A DNA stretch of 64,000 bases from Pseudotamlana agarivorans (GTDB lineage Bacteria; Bacteroidota; Bacteroidia; Flavobacteriales; Flavobacteriaceae). A program made the position numbers and the translations under genes. Shown here one piece after another: positions 45,467-53,585 of the stretch; within the stretch, counting starts at the first letter, position 1; every line of letters begins with the position of its first letter. The notes beneath the pieces are model-generated. The model made no database searches. It was not told the origin of the DNA and saw nothing but the letters and a program-made list of their open reading frames with translations. The stretch spans positions 67,821 through 131,820 of the forward strand of contig NZ_JAHKPD010000008.1 in NCBI RefSeq assembly GCF_018860245.1, read 5' to 3'.

Positions 45467-45754
45467 ATGGAAAAAATCCAAAATGAATTAAAGGAAATAA
45501 TAGCTTTATTAACAAAGCAAAACTTATTAGAAAAAGAATTTTTTACACTTGAAGAAGCTGCTCAATTTTTAAATCAATCACGGAGCAGTCTTTACAAACT
45601 TACAAGTAAAAAGGATATTCCTTTTTATGTGCCTGGAGGCAAAATGATTTACTTCAGAAGGAGTGAACTTGAAGAATGGATTATTAACAGTAAGGTTGAA
45701 ACTGTTGATGAACTGGAATCAAGTATAGATAATTATCTATCTCAAAAAGCGTAA
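45467..45754 (+). CDS. excisionase-like helix-turn-helix protein
   Basis: A 95-residue protein with an HTH_17/MerR-like winged helix: FTLEEAAQFLNQSRSSLYKLTSK (about residues 25-47), then IPFYVPGGKMIYFRRSELEEWI. This is the standard layout of element-encoded Xis or replication-control proteins in Bacteroidetes. ATG 45467 is chosen; an upstream start overlaps the palindromic operator. The next gene starts 3 bp after its stop, so the Xis-like and Rep-like genes are one operon. Confidence 0.85.
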   Translation: MEKIQNELKEIIALLTKQNLLEKEFFTLEEAAQFLNQSRSSLYKLTSKKDIPFYVPGGKMIYFRRSELEEWIINSKVETVDELESSIDNYLSQKA

Positions 45755-45757
45755 GCT

Positions 45758-46645
45758 ATGATAGATTTTGTCAGAGTATTTTATAGGGACAAATCTGAGC
45801 TTGAGCCTTATGTTGACTGCGGAGAGAACTTTAATGAAATATTAAAAGTTTTAGAGAGTAATTCTGGAGAAATAAGATACCCATTTAGGACAAGAATAGG
45901 AATAATGGATATTGTTGTTACATTAAGAGGTGGCTATGTAAAAAATTCATTACACAAATTATATAACTTCGTTTATAATAAAGAAAATAAAAATCACAAT
46001 GATTTTGAGTATGAAAAATTATGTGAAACTATTCAGTATTTATCACAAGTACCAAGATTAACCCAAACAAGTTTGACCAATCTTGAGTTTGGTTTAAATA
46101 TTAAGGTTGACAGACCAGCAGAAGAAATTCTTGAAAAAAATATTCTGATGCACAACTATAATAATTACAATCATAATCCAAAATTTCGTGGTAAAGGAGT
46201 GTTAAAGCAATATGATCATACTAACTATGTAATTAAGGTTTATGATAAAGCAAAGCAATATAGACTACCATATCATGTATTAAGGTTTGAAGTCAAATTT
46301 ACAAGACGAAGGGGTTTTAACAAGGTGGGTATTTACAATCTTGATGATTTAAAAAACAAGGAAAAACTTAAAGAATTATTTAGGGTTTACTTGATGAGAT
46401 TTGATGAAATGCTAATTATAGATAGTGTTCCAGAGGAGTCTATTGAATTAGAAGACTATCAAAAATTATCAAAATTTAAAAACCCTTTCTATTGGGAAGT
46501 GGATATTAAAGATAAATCTGGTACTTATAGAATGAGGCGTAGAAAGGAATTTAATGCCCTTATTGAAAAGTATAAACTAAACTCTACTAAAGCTGAAATA
46601 AGAAGATTATTAGTAGAAAAATTCAACTATCTAATTAACAATTAA
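45758..46645 (+). CDS. replication initiation-like protein (phage gene II/X-like)
   Basis: A 295-residue protein. The central segment NYVIKVYDKAKQYRLPYHVLRFEVKFTRRRG (about 160-190) looks like the phage/plasmid gene II/X (CRI) replication proteins, which have a conserved KxYDK followed by an LRFE strand. TNLEFGLNIKV upstream also fits. Those proteins nick DNA to begin rolling-circle replication. Here it would replicate the excised circle, or act as a mobilisation nickase. It is co-transcribed with the excisionase-like gene. The family call is from pattern memory, so moderate confidence. Confidence 0.6.
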   Translation: MIDFVRVFYRDKSELEPYVDCGENFNEILKVLESNSGEIRYPFRTRIGIMDIVVTLRGGYVKNSLHKLYNFVYNKENKNHNDFEYEKLCETIQYLSQVPRLTQTSLTNLEFGLNIKVDRPAEEILEKNILMHNYNNYNHNPKFRGKGVLKQYDHTNYVIKVYDKAKQYRLPYHVLRFEVKFTRRRGFNKVGIYNLDDLKNKEKLKELFRVYLMRFDEMLIIDSVPEESIELEDYQKLSKFKNPFYWEVDIKDKSGTYRMRRRKEFNALIEKYKLNSTKAEIRRLLVEKFNYLINN

Positions 46646-46705
46646 ATTGTTATAAAATCCACTTATAATACGTGTGGATTTTATAACACTTAAAAATCAA
46701 AAGCT

Positions 46706-47941
46706 ATGTCAAGTATCAAAATATTATTAAGAAAAAAAGCAAACAAACAGGGACTTTATCCTGTAATTCTTCAAGTTATAAATAATAGAAAAGTAAAGAT
46801 TATTTCACTTGGTCTGGAATGTGGGTTAAATGAATGGGATAATGAAAATATTTGTTTTAAAAAGAATCATAAAAACTATATTCAAAGAAATAGATTGTTA
46901 TTAAAACTTAAAGATAGAGCTTTAAAAATAATTGACGATTATAGAATGGATAATGTTGATTATAACTTAAAGGAATTTGAGCAAAAATTTAGAGGAATAT
47001 CATCAAGTAATATAACGGTATTTGATTTCTGGAAAGAACAAATTGAAGACAAGATGCTTACTGGCAGAACTGGTAGTGCAAGAGTTGGAAAAGATACCTT
47101 AAGAACACTTTCACAGTATTATAAAAAATCAGATTTAGAATTCAAGGAAATTACACCTTACTTCTTGAATAAGTTTGAAATCTATTTAAGAAAAAGGGGG
47201 TATACAGATGGAGGGCTAGGGGTTAGAATGAGAGAGTTAAGAGCTTTATTTAACAAAGCTATTGAAAATGGAATTGTTGATGAAAAATACTATCCTTTTA
47301 AGAAGTATAAAGTATCTAAGTTTAAAAGTGGGAATGTAAAAAAAGCATTAACAAGGAAAGAGGTGAAAAAAATAGAAGAATTAGAGGTGTCATCTTCGCC
47401 TCTTTTTGTTGATGCTAAAAACTATTTTATGTTCAGTTATTATACAAGGGGGATGAACTTCTATGATATGATGTTCTTGAAATGGAGTGATATTAGTAAT
47501 GATAAAATCTATTATAAGAGGTCAAAAACTAAAGGAAATTTTACTATAAAAATAATTGAACCAGTTAGTAAGATTTTACAGTTTTACAGAAATCAAAACA
47601 GACCTACTGATTTTGTATTTCCAATTCTGTTACAAAATGAAATGACACCACAACAAATAGAGAATAGAAAAAATAAAGTTTTAAGGAGGTACAATAAAAG
47701 GCTGTCAGAGATTGGAGATTTACTTGAAATACCAATAAAAGTTACTTCGTATACAGCAAGACACAGTTTTGCCACCAATTTAAAATATGCAGGGATATCA
47801 ACAGATATAATTAGTGAACTTTTGGGGCATGCAGATGTCAAGATTACTAGGTCTTACCTGAAAGACTTTGAAGATGATATAATAGATAATGCAGTTGATA
47901 AGTTACTTCATGAACCTGAAGAATATTTAGCAGCAGCCTAA
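46706..47941 (+). CDS. int: tyrosine-type site-specific integrase
   Basis: A 411-residue tyrosine recombinase. The N-terminal arm-binding-like domain (about 1-95) has KKANKQGLYPVILQVINNRK. A SAM-like core-binding domain follows (about 100-200), then the catalytic domain. Active-site residues visible are R248 (YTRGMNF), K274 or K276, R352 (YTARHSFAT, the first H of the HxxR motif replaced as in many Bacteroidetes integrases), H375 (LLGH) and the nucleophile Y384 (TRSYLKDF). It should recombine the 48-bp tRNA att core. A strong bidirectional terminator follows. Confidence 0.95.
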   Translation: MSSIKILLRKKANKQGLYPVILQVINNRKVKIISLGLECGLNEWDNENICFKKNHKNYIQRNRLLLKLKDRALKIIDDYRMDNVDYNLKEFEQKFRGISSSNITVFDFWKEQIEDKMLTGRTGSARVGKDTLRTLSQYYKKSDLEFKEITPYFLNKFEIYLRKRGYTDGGLGVRMRELRALFNKAIENGIVDEKYYPFKKYKVSKFKSGNVKKALTRKEVKKIEELEVSSSPLFVDAKNYFMFSYYTRGMNFYDMMFLKWSDISNDKIYYKRSKTKGNFTIKIIEPVSKILQFYRNQNRPTDFVFPILLQNEMTPQQIENRKNKVLRRYNKRLSEIGDLLEIPIKVTSYTARHSFATNLKYAGISTDIISELLGHADVKITRSYLKDFEDDIIDNAVDKLLHEPEEYLAAA

Positions 47942-47971
47942 AAAAAGCCTCTTAATTGAGGCTTTTTTTAT
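47942..47971. terminator. bidirectional terminator after the integrase
   Basis: AAAAAGCCTC pairs with GAGGCTTTTTT around TTAATT, with A and T runs on the two sides. It separates the integrase transcript from the Sak4-like operon. Confidence 0.9.
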
Positions 47972-48004
47972 ACCCAATATTTAAACAATTTAAACTCATT
48001 TATT

Positions 48005-48862
48005 ATGAAATTAAGAAAATCAGAAAGAAAACAAGCCAAAATTAAAATGGCTTTACAAGGAAGTGCTGGTGCAGGAAAAACAATGTCAGCACTTTTATTA
48101 GCTAAAGGGCTAACAAATAATCAGCTTTCAAAAGTAGCTGTTATAGATACAGAGAATGGCAGTTCAGACCTCTATGCACATTTAGGAGAATATTGTGTTC
48201 TTAATATGCAACCCCCATATACGCCAGAGAAATATATTCAAGCTATTGATATCTGTCTTGAAGCAGGAATGGAGTGTATTGTTGTTGATAGTATTTCTCA
48301 TTGTTGGGATGAATTGTTAGACTTCCATAGTAAGTTGCCAGGTAATAGTTTTACAAATTGGAACAAGGTTACTCCAAGACAAAAAGCTTTCGTAGATAAG
48401 ATTCTTCAATCTCCAGCTCATTTCATTGCAACAATGAGAACAAAACAAGATTATGTGTTAAACCAAAAAAATGGAAAGTATGTTCCAGAGAAGGTTGGAT
48501 TGAAGGCTGTGCAAAGAGATGGCGTGGAATATGAATTTACTTTAGTATTTGATATTGATTCAAAACATTTTGCAACTGCAAGTAAAGACAGAACAAATCT
48601 ATTTAATGGCAAACCAGAGTTCATGATAAGCGCCTCTACAGGTAAAAGAGTCTTAGAATGGTGTAGTGTGCCAAATTCTCAAGAAGATGTCTTAAAACGC
48701 ATTAATGAGTGTTTGTCCATAAGTGATTTGATGAAACTTTATAAAGAGTTTCCTCAATTTCAACAGTCATTGAATGCTCAATTTCAGAGTAAGAAAAAAC
48801 AATTAGAGAATTTAGTTAAAACAGAAAATTTTAGTCAAAATGGAACTCATATCAGTAAGTAA
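48005..48862 (+). CDS. Sak4-like RecA-fold ATPase
   Basis: A 285-residue AAA/RecA-like ATPase. Walker A GSAGAGKT at residues 19-26, Walker B CIVVDSISH near 95-103, and the conserved segment FIATMRTKQDY are seen. These and the RDGVEYEFTLVFDID stretch match the phage single-strand annealing/recombination ATPase group Sak4 (AAA_24). It would assist recombination or replication of the element. Its last 23 bp overlap the DUF3871 gene, so the two are translationally coupled. A strong terminator precedes it. Confidence 0.85.
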   Translation: MKLRKSERKQAKIKMALQGSAGAGKTMSALLLAKGLTNNQLSKVAVIDTENGSSDLYAHLGEYCVLNMQPPYTPEKYIQAIDICLEAGMECIVVDSISHCWDELLDFHSKLPGNSFTNWNKVTPRQKAFVDKILQSPAHFIATMRTKQDYVLNQKNGKYVPEKVGLKAVQRDGVEYEFTLVFDIDSKHFATASKDRTNLFNGKPEFMISASTGKRVLEWCSVPNSQEDVLKRINECLSISDLMKLYKEFPQFQQSLNAQFQSKKKQLENLVKTENFSQNGTHISK

Positions 48863-49871
48863 TAACAAAGAGAGGAAAAACAATACCCCTTCTTTTGATG
48901 GTGCAGTACAATCTTTTCAAGGTTTGAGTTTACCATCAAAAGAAGAGGGGTTCATTCAAAAGCCTTTTATAGAGGCAAACACAAAAAATATCAGTCTATC
49001 TGAATTAAAGGAAAGTTGTATAGTTCCTGTTTTTTCAAAAGACAATGAGAGGACAATAGCTCATCAAGAATTTATTGAAGTTACCCAAGAATGTCTTGGA
49101 AGCGTGTTTCACCATCAAAAAGAAGGAGTTCCTGAAATAAGAGTTTCGCACCAAATAAAAGGAAGAACTGCTGATGCTATTTATAAGCCAGTAAAACAAC
49201 TGTTAGAACATGAAAAAACTCAGTATTTTGAAAGGATGGCTTTTGTAATTAGAATTCCCTCTATAAGAGAAACTATAAATGGAAACAGTCTTTCTTTGAT
49301 GGTGGGTGGGGTTAGAGCTTATAATCAAGAGAACTTGTATAATAAGAAAACGTATGAGAAATTTAAGTTCTTCATAGGTTTTCAAAATATGGTTTGCTGT
49401 AATTTATGTATTTCAACTGATGGGTTTACTTCTGAGTTAAGAGCTACTAGCTTTGACGAGTTAAAAAGTAAGATAATTGAGGTTATAGAAGGCTATGAAG
49501 CTGAAAAGCATTTAAAAATGATGAAAGAACTTTCAAGTTATAGTTTATCTGAGCATCAGTTTGCTCAACTTATTGGAAAAGCAAGGTTGTACAACTTCTT
49601 GAGTAAAGAAGAAAGATTAGAATTGCCACAAATGGATTTTGCTGATAGGCAAATGAATATAATTGCAAAAGACTATTATAAAGATAGGAGTTTTTGCAGA
49701 GATGTTAATGGTGATATTAATCTGTATAATGTATACAATTTGTTCACTTCTGCAAATAAAAGTTCTTATATAGATTCTTTTCTAGATAGAAATGTTAATG
49801 CTTTTGATTTTTCAAGAGGATTGACTAAGGCTCTCAATGGTGATTCTAAATACCATTGGTTTTTGAGTTGA
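48840..49871 (+). CDS. DUF3871 family protein
   Basis: A 343-residue protein matching DUF3871, known mainly from Bacteroidetes plasmids and integrated elements. Seen: PEIRVSHQIKGRTADAIYKPVKQLLEHEKTQYFERMAFVIRIPS-type core and FFIGFQNMVCCNLCISTDG. It resembles DUF932-like proteins encoded near replication/partition genes. Function unknown. Overlaps the Sak4-like gene by 23 bp and is followed by a terminator shared with the convergent cargo operon. Confidence 0.78.
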   Translation: MELISVSNNKERKNNTPSFDGAVQSFQGLSLPSKEEGFIQKPFIEANTKNISLSELKESCIVPVFSKDNERTIAHQEFIEVTQECLGSVFHHQKEGVPEIRVSHQIKGRTADAIYKPVKQLLEHEKTQYFERMAFVIRIPSIRETINGNSLSLMVGGVRAYNQENLYNKKTYEKFKFFIGFQNMVCCNLCISTDGFTSELRATSFDELKSKIIEVIEGYEAEKHLKMMKELSSYSLSEHQFAQLIGKARLYNFLSKEERLELPQMDFADRQMNIIAKDYYKDRSFCRDVNGDINLYNVYNLFTSANKSSYIDSFLDRNVNAFDFSRGLTKALNGDSKYHWFLS

Positions 49872-49875
49872 GTGG

Positions 49876-49900
49876 CGCCCTGGTTTTTTAAATCAGGGCT
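49876..49900. terminator. terminator between DUF3871 and the cargo operon
   Basis: GCCCTG pairs with CAGGGC around a T/A-rich loop, followed by TTTTT on the + strand. It separates the convergent genes. Confidence 0.75.
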
Positions 49901-49902
49901 TT

Positions 49903-50514
49903 TTAAGCTCTATTAATAACTAGTTGGTACTCTAAAATTTTATTTTTAAGTTTATCATATTCACTATTTATCTCATTAAATCGAGATTCAGAATAAAATA
50001 TAATACCTTCTTTTACCTTTATCGGTAAATCAATTGATTCTAAATCATCAGCATATATTGATTTAGAAGGGCTGTCTGTTTGAAGCTCTCTTAAACTTCT
50101 TGTAATTTCAATAATCTCTTTTCTGCATTCGTTATTAATTTGAATATCAGCAATATTAAGGAGTTTTTCAATACTTTTTATTTGTATGACTAATCTCTTT
50201 AATGAAGAAGTAGCTTGTGTGTATTCTATTTTTTTATCGTTTATTTTATTTGAAGTCTCCTTTACATATTGATAGATTTCTTCTACTCTAGCTATAATTA
50301 ATTCTTTCTCTCTTACTCTGTTTTCTTTGGCTTTATCAAAATATTTATAGAAAACATAGGCTATAACTATAGAAACCAAAATTGCTAGCAAGTTAACGCC
50401 ATCCACCTCTTTAGCAAGAGTTACATGAGGAATTTGGAAATATTTTGAAAGAATAAACCCTATAGCGGATGAACAGACTAAAAGAATTATAGTAGGTGTA
50501 TGTTTATTAGTCAT
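49903..50514 (-). CDS. two-pass membrane protein with cytoplasmic coiled coil (cargo operon, gene 3)
   Basis: A 203-residue protein with two hydrophobic helices (about residues 8-24 and 43-60) separated by a short hydrophilic loop, then a highly charged, predicted coiled-coil region to the C-terminus. No family was recognised. Its start overlaps the DUF4325 gene stop by 8 bp. As the last gene of a GHKL/STAS-like operon it is the natural effector or sensor of the module: it could couple the ATPase switch to the membrane. This role is inference only. Confidence 0.75.
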   Translation of the reverse strand: MTNKHTPTIILLVCSSAIGFILSKYFQIPHVTLAKEVDGVNLLAILVSIVIAYVFYKYFDKAKENRVREKELIIARVEEIYQYVKETSNKINDKKIEYTQATSSLKRLVIQIKSIEKLLNIADIQINNECRKEIIEITRSLRELQTDSPSKSIYADDLESIDLPIKVKEGIIFYSESRFNEINSEYDKLKNKILEYQLVINRA

Positions 50515-50851
50515 TTATGTCATTTTTTGCATCTAACATATCGGCTTCAATGTCTTCTAGTAAATAATCTTCTTCTTCAGAAATTATTGATAATCTTTTT
50601 TTTAATTCGACATAGGATATTTTATCCTCTCGTATCAGTCCTCCAAATATTTCTTCTAAAAAAGACGTGCCATAACCTGCGGTCCCATCTAGATTTATTT
50701 CTACTTTATTATTATTTTTAATTGCTTCTTTTATTGCTGGAGCAAGAATAGTTTTACGAAATAATTCTCCAGAGAATTTACCTTCTTTTTCATATCTTGA
50801 ACCAGGGGTTTTGGAGAAGTCTTTTGCTAAATTTATTTTAATCAATTCCAT
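50507..50851 (-). CDS. STAS-like DUF4325 protein (cargo operon, gene 2)
   Basis: A 114-residue protein matching the DUF4325 STAS-like family: FSKTPGSRYEKEGKFSGELFRKTI (about 12-35), then LDGTAGYGTSFLEEIFGGL at 54-72. The second motif is the hallmark of DUF4325, and it sits where SpoIIAA-type anti-anti-sigma proteins carry their phosphorylated Ser; Thr62 or Ser63 could play that part. The family has no proven function. It overlaps the ATPase gene upstream by 14 bp and the membrane gene downstream by 8 bp. Confidence 0.85.
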   Translation of the reverse strand: MELIKINLAKDFSKTPGSRYEKEGKFSGELFRKTILAPAIKEAIKNNNKVEINLDGTAGYGTSFLEEIFGGLIREDKISYVELKKRLSIISEEEDYLLEDIEADMLDAKNDIND

Positions 50852-51926
50852 CTTTACAAGTGTTGCTTTTATTTAATTCCCAATATACAAATGTCCCACT
50901 AAATTTATTAGTTAAAGTTCTAAAATCATTGTTCTTTACATCAGCAAAAACGTCATTAGAAATAATGTGTAATTTGCTAAAGTCATTTCTTTTGAATGCG
51001 TCGTAAATACCTGGTAACCCTTTCCCTCTATAATACTTGCCAGTCACTGTTTTATGTAAATCTCCATTTAAAATTAATTTAAGAAGCTCTTTATTATTGT
51101 TAAAGGTAAATATTTTAGAGAGGGGACTTCTCCAACCATACCATTTACTTTCCTCTCCTTTGTTATTTAAACTGTCAAAAATTCCAACTCCGAAGTCAAT
51201 AAAAGAAAAGCACACCTTGTTTTCCTTGGGTAAATGTTGTACTGATAAGAACCAATGCTTATCTCCTTCTTTTCCATAAACAGCATGATTGTTAGTATTG
51301 TGCATAAGTTCTATTAAGGATCTTTGAACTCCTTGGAACCTTCTTTTTTCTCCCCAAATTGAAAGTGATGCATCAGAAATAATTTGGTGGGTTAGTTCAG
51401 CATCTACTTTTTTCCAGGCATGTGTAGATATTGTTCCGCCCTTAAGTAACTCATATCTATCCTCACTTTTTATATTGCGGTATAAATAATCCAAAAAGCC
51501 AGAATTAACTAATATTTTTCTTGCTACAAAGTTGTCAGGCATATCTCCATTAAATGGAATACCTTTAGCTTTGAACCGTATCAAAATGGATAATAAAACG
51601 ACTAATGCATCGTATCCTAAAATCTCTACATGTTTTAATATTACAAATACTTTTTTTCTCTTTAAATATTGTTTTTTGATTAAATGAATTAAAGTGTTAG
51701 TTCCTTCAGGATTTTTTACAAAAGATAAAATATCTGGAGATTTAATTTTTACATAGTCTTTATATTTTGTTTCATAAAGGTCTTGCTGTTTTCTTTGAGC
51801 TTTATTAAGACCTTGTTGTCTTTTCCTTTTCTTTTTTTTCTTTTTCTTAAAAGTAAGCTTTCTTTTATGGTGTTTTTTTGCCCTGTTAAAATTTAAATTT
51901 TTTTCGTTGTTTCTAATCTTTTTCAA
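50838..51926 (-). CDS. GHKL ATPase with N-terminal STAS-like region and basic tail (cargo operon, gene 1)
   Basis: A 362-residue protein. Residues 16-47 are extremely basic, with a run of seven lysines. Residues about 60-155 have a STAS-like look (KVFVILKHVEILGYDALVVLL, then ARKILVNSGFLDYL). A GHKL/HATPase domain follows with the N box ELMHNTNNHA (207-215), the G1 box DFGVGI (244-249) and the G2 box RGKGLPGI (300-307). No histidine-kinase dimerisation domain is seen. This resembles anti-sigma-type kinases (RsbW/SpoIIAB) but with a larger lid. It heads an operon of overlapping genes. A homopolymer-rich stretch encodes the basic tail. Confidence 0.85.
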   Translation of the reverse strand: MKKIRNNEKNLNFNRAKKHHKRKLTFKKKKKKKRKRQQGLNKAQRKQQDLYETKYKDYVKIKSPDILSFVKNPEGTNTLIHLIKKQYLKRKKVFVILKHVEILGYDALVVLLSILIRFKAKGIPFNGDMPDNFVARKILVNSGFLDYLYRNIKSEDRYELLKGGTISTHAWKKVDAELTHQIISDASLSIWGEKRRFQGVQRSLIELMHNTNNHAVYGKEGDKHWFLSVQHLPKENKVCFSFIDFGVGIFDSLNNKGEESKWYGWRSPLSKIFTFNNNKELLKLILNGDLHKTVTGKYYRGKGLPGIYDAFKRNDFSKLHIISNDVFADVKNNDFRTLTNKFSGTFVYWELNKSNTCKDGID

Positions 51927-52309
51927 GTAGTTGTAATTTTTTAATCCGTTAGAATACTTTATTTATATTTTATGAAGGATTCTCCTTGTAATATATAAAT
52001 AGAATGTTTTTTGTTTTAATGGTTTACCATAAATGTGGTATTTACATAAATTGGGGTGCTAAATCTAAAGATATAATAAACCATAAAAAAGTTTTTAAAA
52101 TTTTTTCAAGCTAATCAATAGAATAAGTCTAGCTGAACTTGTACAATCCCCCCACTAGCTCTAAGCAATGGGTAAGCCCCTCCCTTTTGTATATAGAATG
52201 AAATTTTTTGCGCCACCAAGAAATGAATCAAGTTGATAGCTGTATTCTTCCTTTGATGGTTCAAGGTAATTCATTTTATAATTTATTGTTCAACTCAAAA
52301 TTTAAAATC
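51927..52309. other. 383-bp noncoding region, possible element replication origin or promoter region
   Basis: Gene-free between the divergent cargo operon and the gene at 52310. It contains inverted words such as GGTTTACC and a GC-rich patch with CCCCCC and GGGTAAGCCCC (about 52149-52195), unusual in this AT-rich element. It should hold promoters for both directions. A replication origin is possible but not shown. No reading frame of note was seen. Confidence 0.4.
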
Positions 52310-52702
52310 ATGTTACGAATTGTAAACTTTAAGGAAAGAGAATCTGATGATGGTTCTACTTTCTTTGCTCTAACCATTCAAGGTGGAGTAGAATTAGTGA
52401 AAAGTAATGCAACTGGAAATTTCTACGCTACTGCTAGGAAGACCTCAATTACATCAACTTTTGATGAAGAAACTTGTAAGGCTCTTATAGGGTCTCAAAT
52501 TCCTGGAAAAATTGTGAAAAGAGAATGTGAACCTTACACATTTACTATCAAAGAGACAGGTGAAATTATAGAGCTATCTCATAGGTATGAATACATTTCT
52601 GAAGCACCATCAGAAAGAGAGGATATGAGTGATTCAACTATTGATGACTTTGTATTAACTGAGTCTGCTCAGGAAAAGAATCACCCTTTATTAGCCAGTT
52701 AA
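52310..52702 (+). CDS. small conserved element protein, possibly ssDNA-binding
   Basis: A 130-residue acidic protein. The start LRIVNFKERESDDGSTFFALTIQGGVELVKS and the middle FYATARKTSI and IPGKIVKRECEPYTFTIK suggest a beta-rich fold; I recall similar proteins encoded next to JAB genes in Bacteroidetes plasmids and elements. An OB-like, ssDNA-binding role is a guess from context. ATG 52310 is chosen; the upstream frame is open to 52208 but not family-like. A terminator follows at 52709-52741. Confidence 0.7.
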   Translation: MLRIVNFKERESDDGSTFFALTIQGGVELVKSNATGNFYATARKTSITSTFDEETCKALIGSQIPGKIVKRECEPYTFTIKETGEIIELSHRYEYISEAPSEREDMSDSTIDDFVLTESAQEKNHPLLAS

Positions 52703-52708
52703 ACTAAC

Positions 52709-52741
52709 AATGCCCAGAATTTAAAGTTTTGGGCATTTAAC
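52709..52741 (+). terminator. terminator after the 130-residue protein gene
   Basis: AATGCCCA pairs with TGGGCATT around an AT loop, followed by TTTTTT. Confidence 0.85.
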
Positions 52742-52751
52742 TTTTTTAATT

Positions 52752-53189
52752 ATGAATACAATAAAAGAAATTAGAGTTTCCTATTCGTCTGGAAATACAG
52801 AAAAGATTAAAATTAAAAATAGTAAAGATTCATACAAATTGCTCTTATCCTGTTGGTCTAAGAAAATTATAGAGTTACAAGAGGAATTTAAAGTTCTTTT
52901 ATTAAATAGAAATCATCAAGTATTAGGTGTTTACCCTTTATCTAAGGGAGGAGTTTCTGGAACAGTTGTAGATGCTAAATTGCTATTTAGCGTAGCTTTA
53001 AAATGTAATGCTTCTAGTATTATCATGGCACATAACCACCCAAGTGGAAACTTAAAACCTAGTGAAGCAGATAAAAGGTTAACATCAAAATTAAAGGAAG
53101 CAGGTAGCTATTTAGATATTGTGGTAATTGACCATTTGATAATTGCTAAGGGGGGCTATTTTAGTTTTTCAGATGAATTGTTAATGTGA
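52752..53189 (+). CDS. RadC/JAB-domain protein
   Basis: A 145-residue JAB/MPN-fold protein of the RadC type. The JAMM metal motif is complete: HNHPSGNLKPSEAD at 94-107, with an upstream acidic residue near 44-45. RadC-like proteins are frequent on mobile elements; a role in replication or DNA repair is proposed but unproved. It starts 50 bp after the previous stop. It belongs to the replication module on the plus strand. Confidence 0.92.
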   Translation: MNTIKEIRVSYSSGNTEKIKIKNSKDSYKLLLSCWSKKIIELQEEFKVLLLNRNHQVLGVYPLSKGGVSGTVVDAKLLFSVALKCNASSIIMAHNHPSGNLKPSEADKRLTSKLKEAGSYLDIVVIDHLIIAKGGYFSFSDELLM

Positions 53190-53264
53190 GTGAGCTAAAT
53201 ATCTGCCTTAAACTTGCTAAATTTTATGCTTTAAAATAGTTAAGATATTAATTAATAGCTTTTT

Positions 53265-53489
53265 TTAATTTTTGATATCAACTAATTCACTTAAAGGAAT
53301 GTTTAAGTGTTTAGCGATAATGCTTAATGTGTAAATTGTTGGGTTAGTATTACCAGCTTCTAAACGACTAAAGTTTGACTTTTCAATATTACATAGACCA
53401 GCAATATCTTGTTGAGAAATATTTTTGTTTTCCCTCAACATCTTAATGCGTTTACCTATAGCAATTTGAACCTTTTTTTTGTCTGTCAT
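53265..53489 (-). CDS. XRE-family helix-turn-helix regulator
   Basis: A 74-residue Cro/CI-like DNA-binding protein: RIKMLRENKNISQQDIAGLCNIEKSNFSRLEAGNTNPTIYTL covers the five-helix domain. It is divergent from the membrane-protein cassette that begins at 53586, with about 95 bp between, so it is the likely regulator of that cassette or of the element's switch. The basal palindrome at 45436 could be one of its targets. Confidence 0.93.
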   Translation of the reverse strand: MTDKKKVQIAIGKRIKMLRENKNISQQDIAGLCNIEKSNFSRLEAGNTNPTIYTLSIIAKHLNIPLSELVDIKN

Positions 53490-53585
53490 TTAAATGAAAA
53501 CTTGACAAACAAAATTGTGCTTTATGATAACTGTTTGGTTATCATAAATGATAAATCAATATATTTGAATCCATTTTAATTAATC

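Noticed and set aside
50500-50721. Plus-strand frame opposite the DUF4325 gene
   Set aside because: An antisense shadow; the minus-strand frame has the family motif and overlap coupling.
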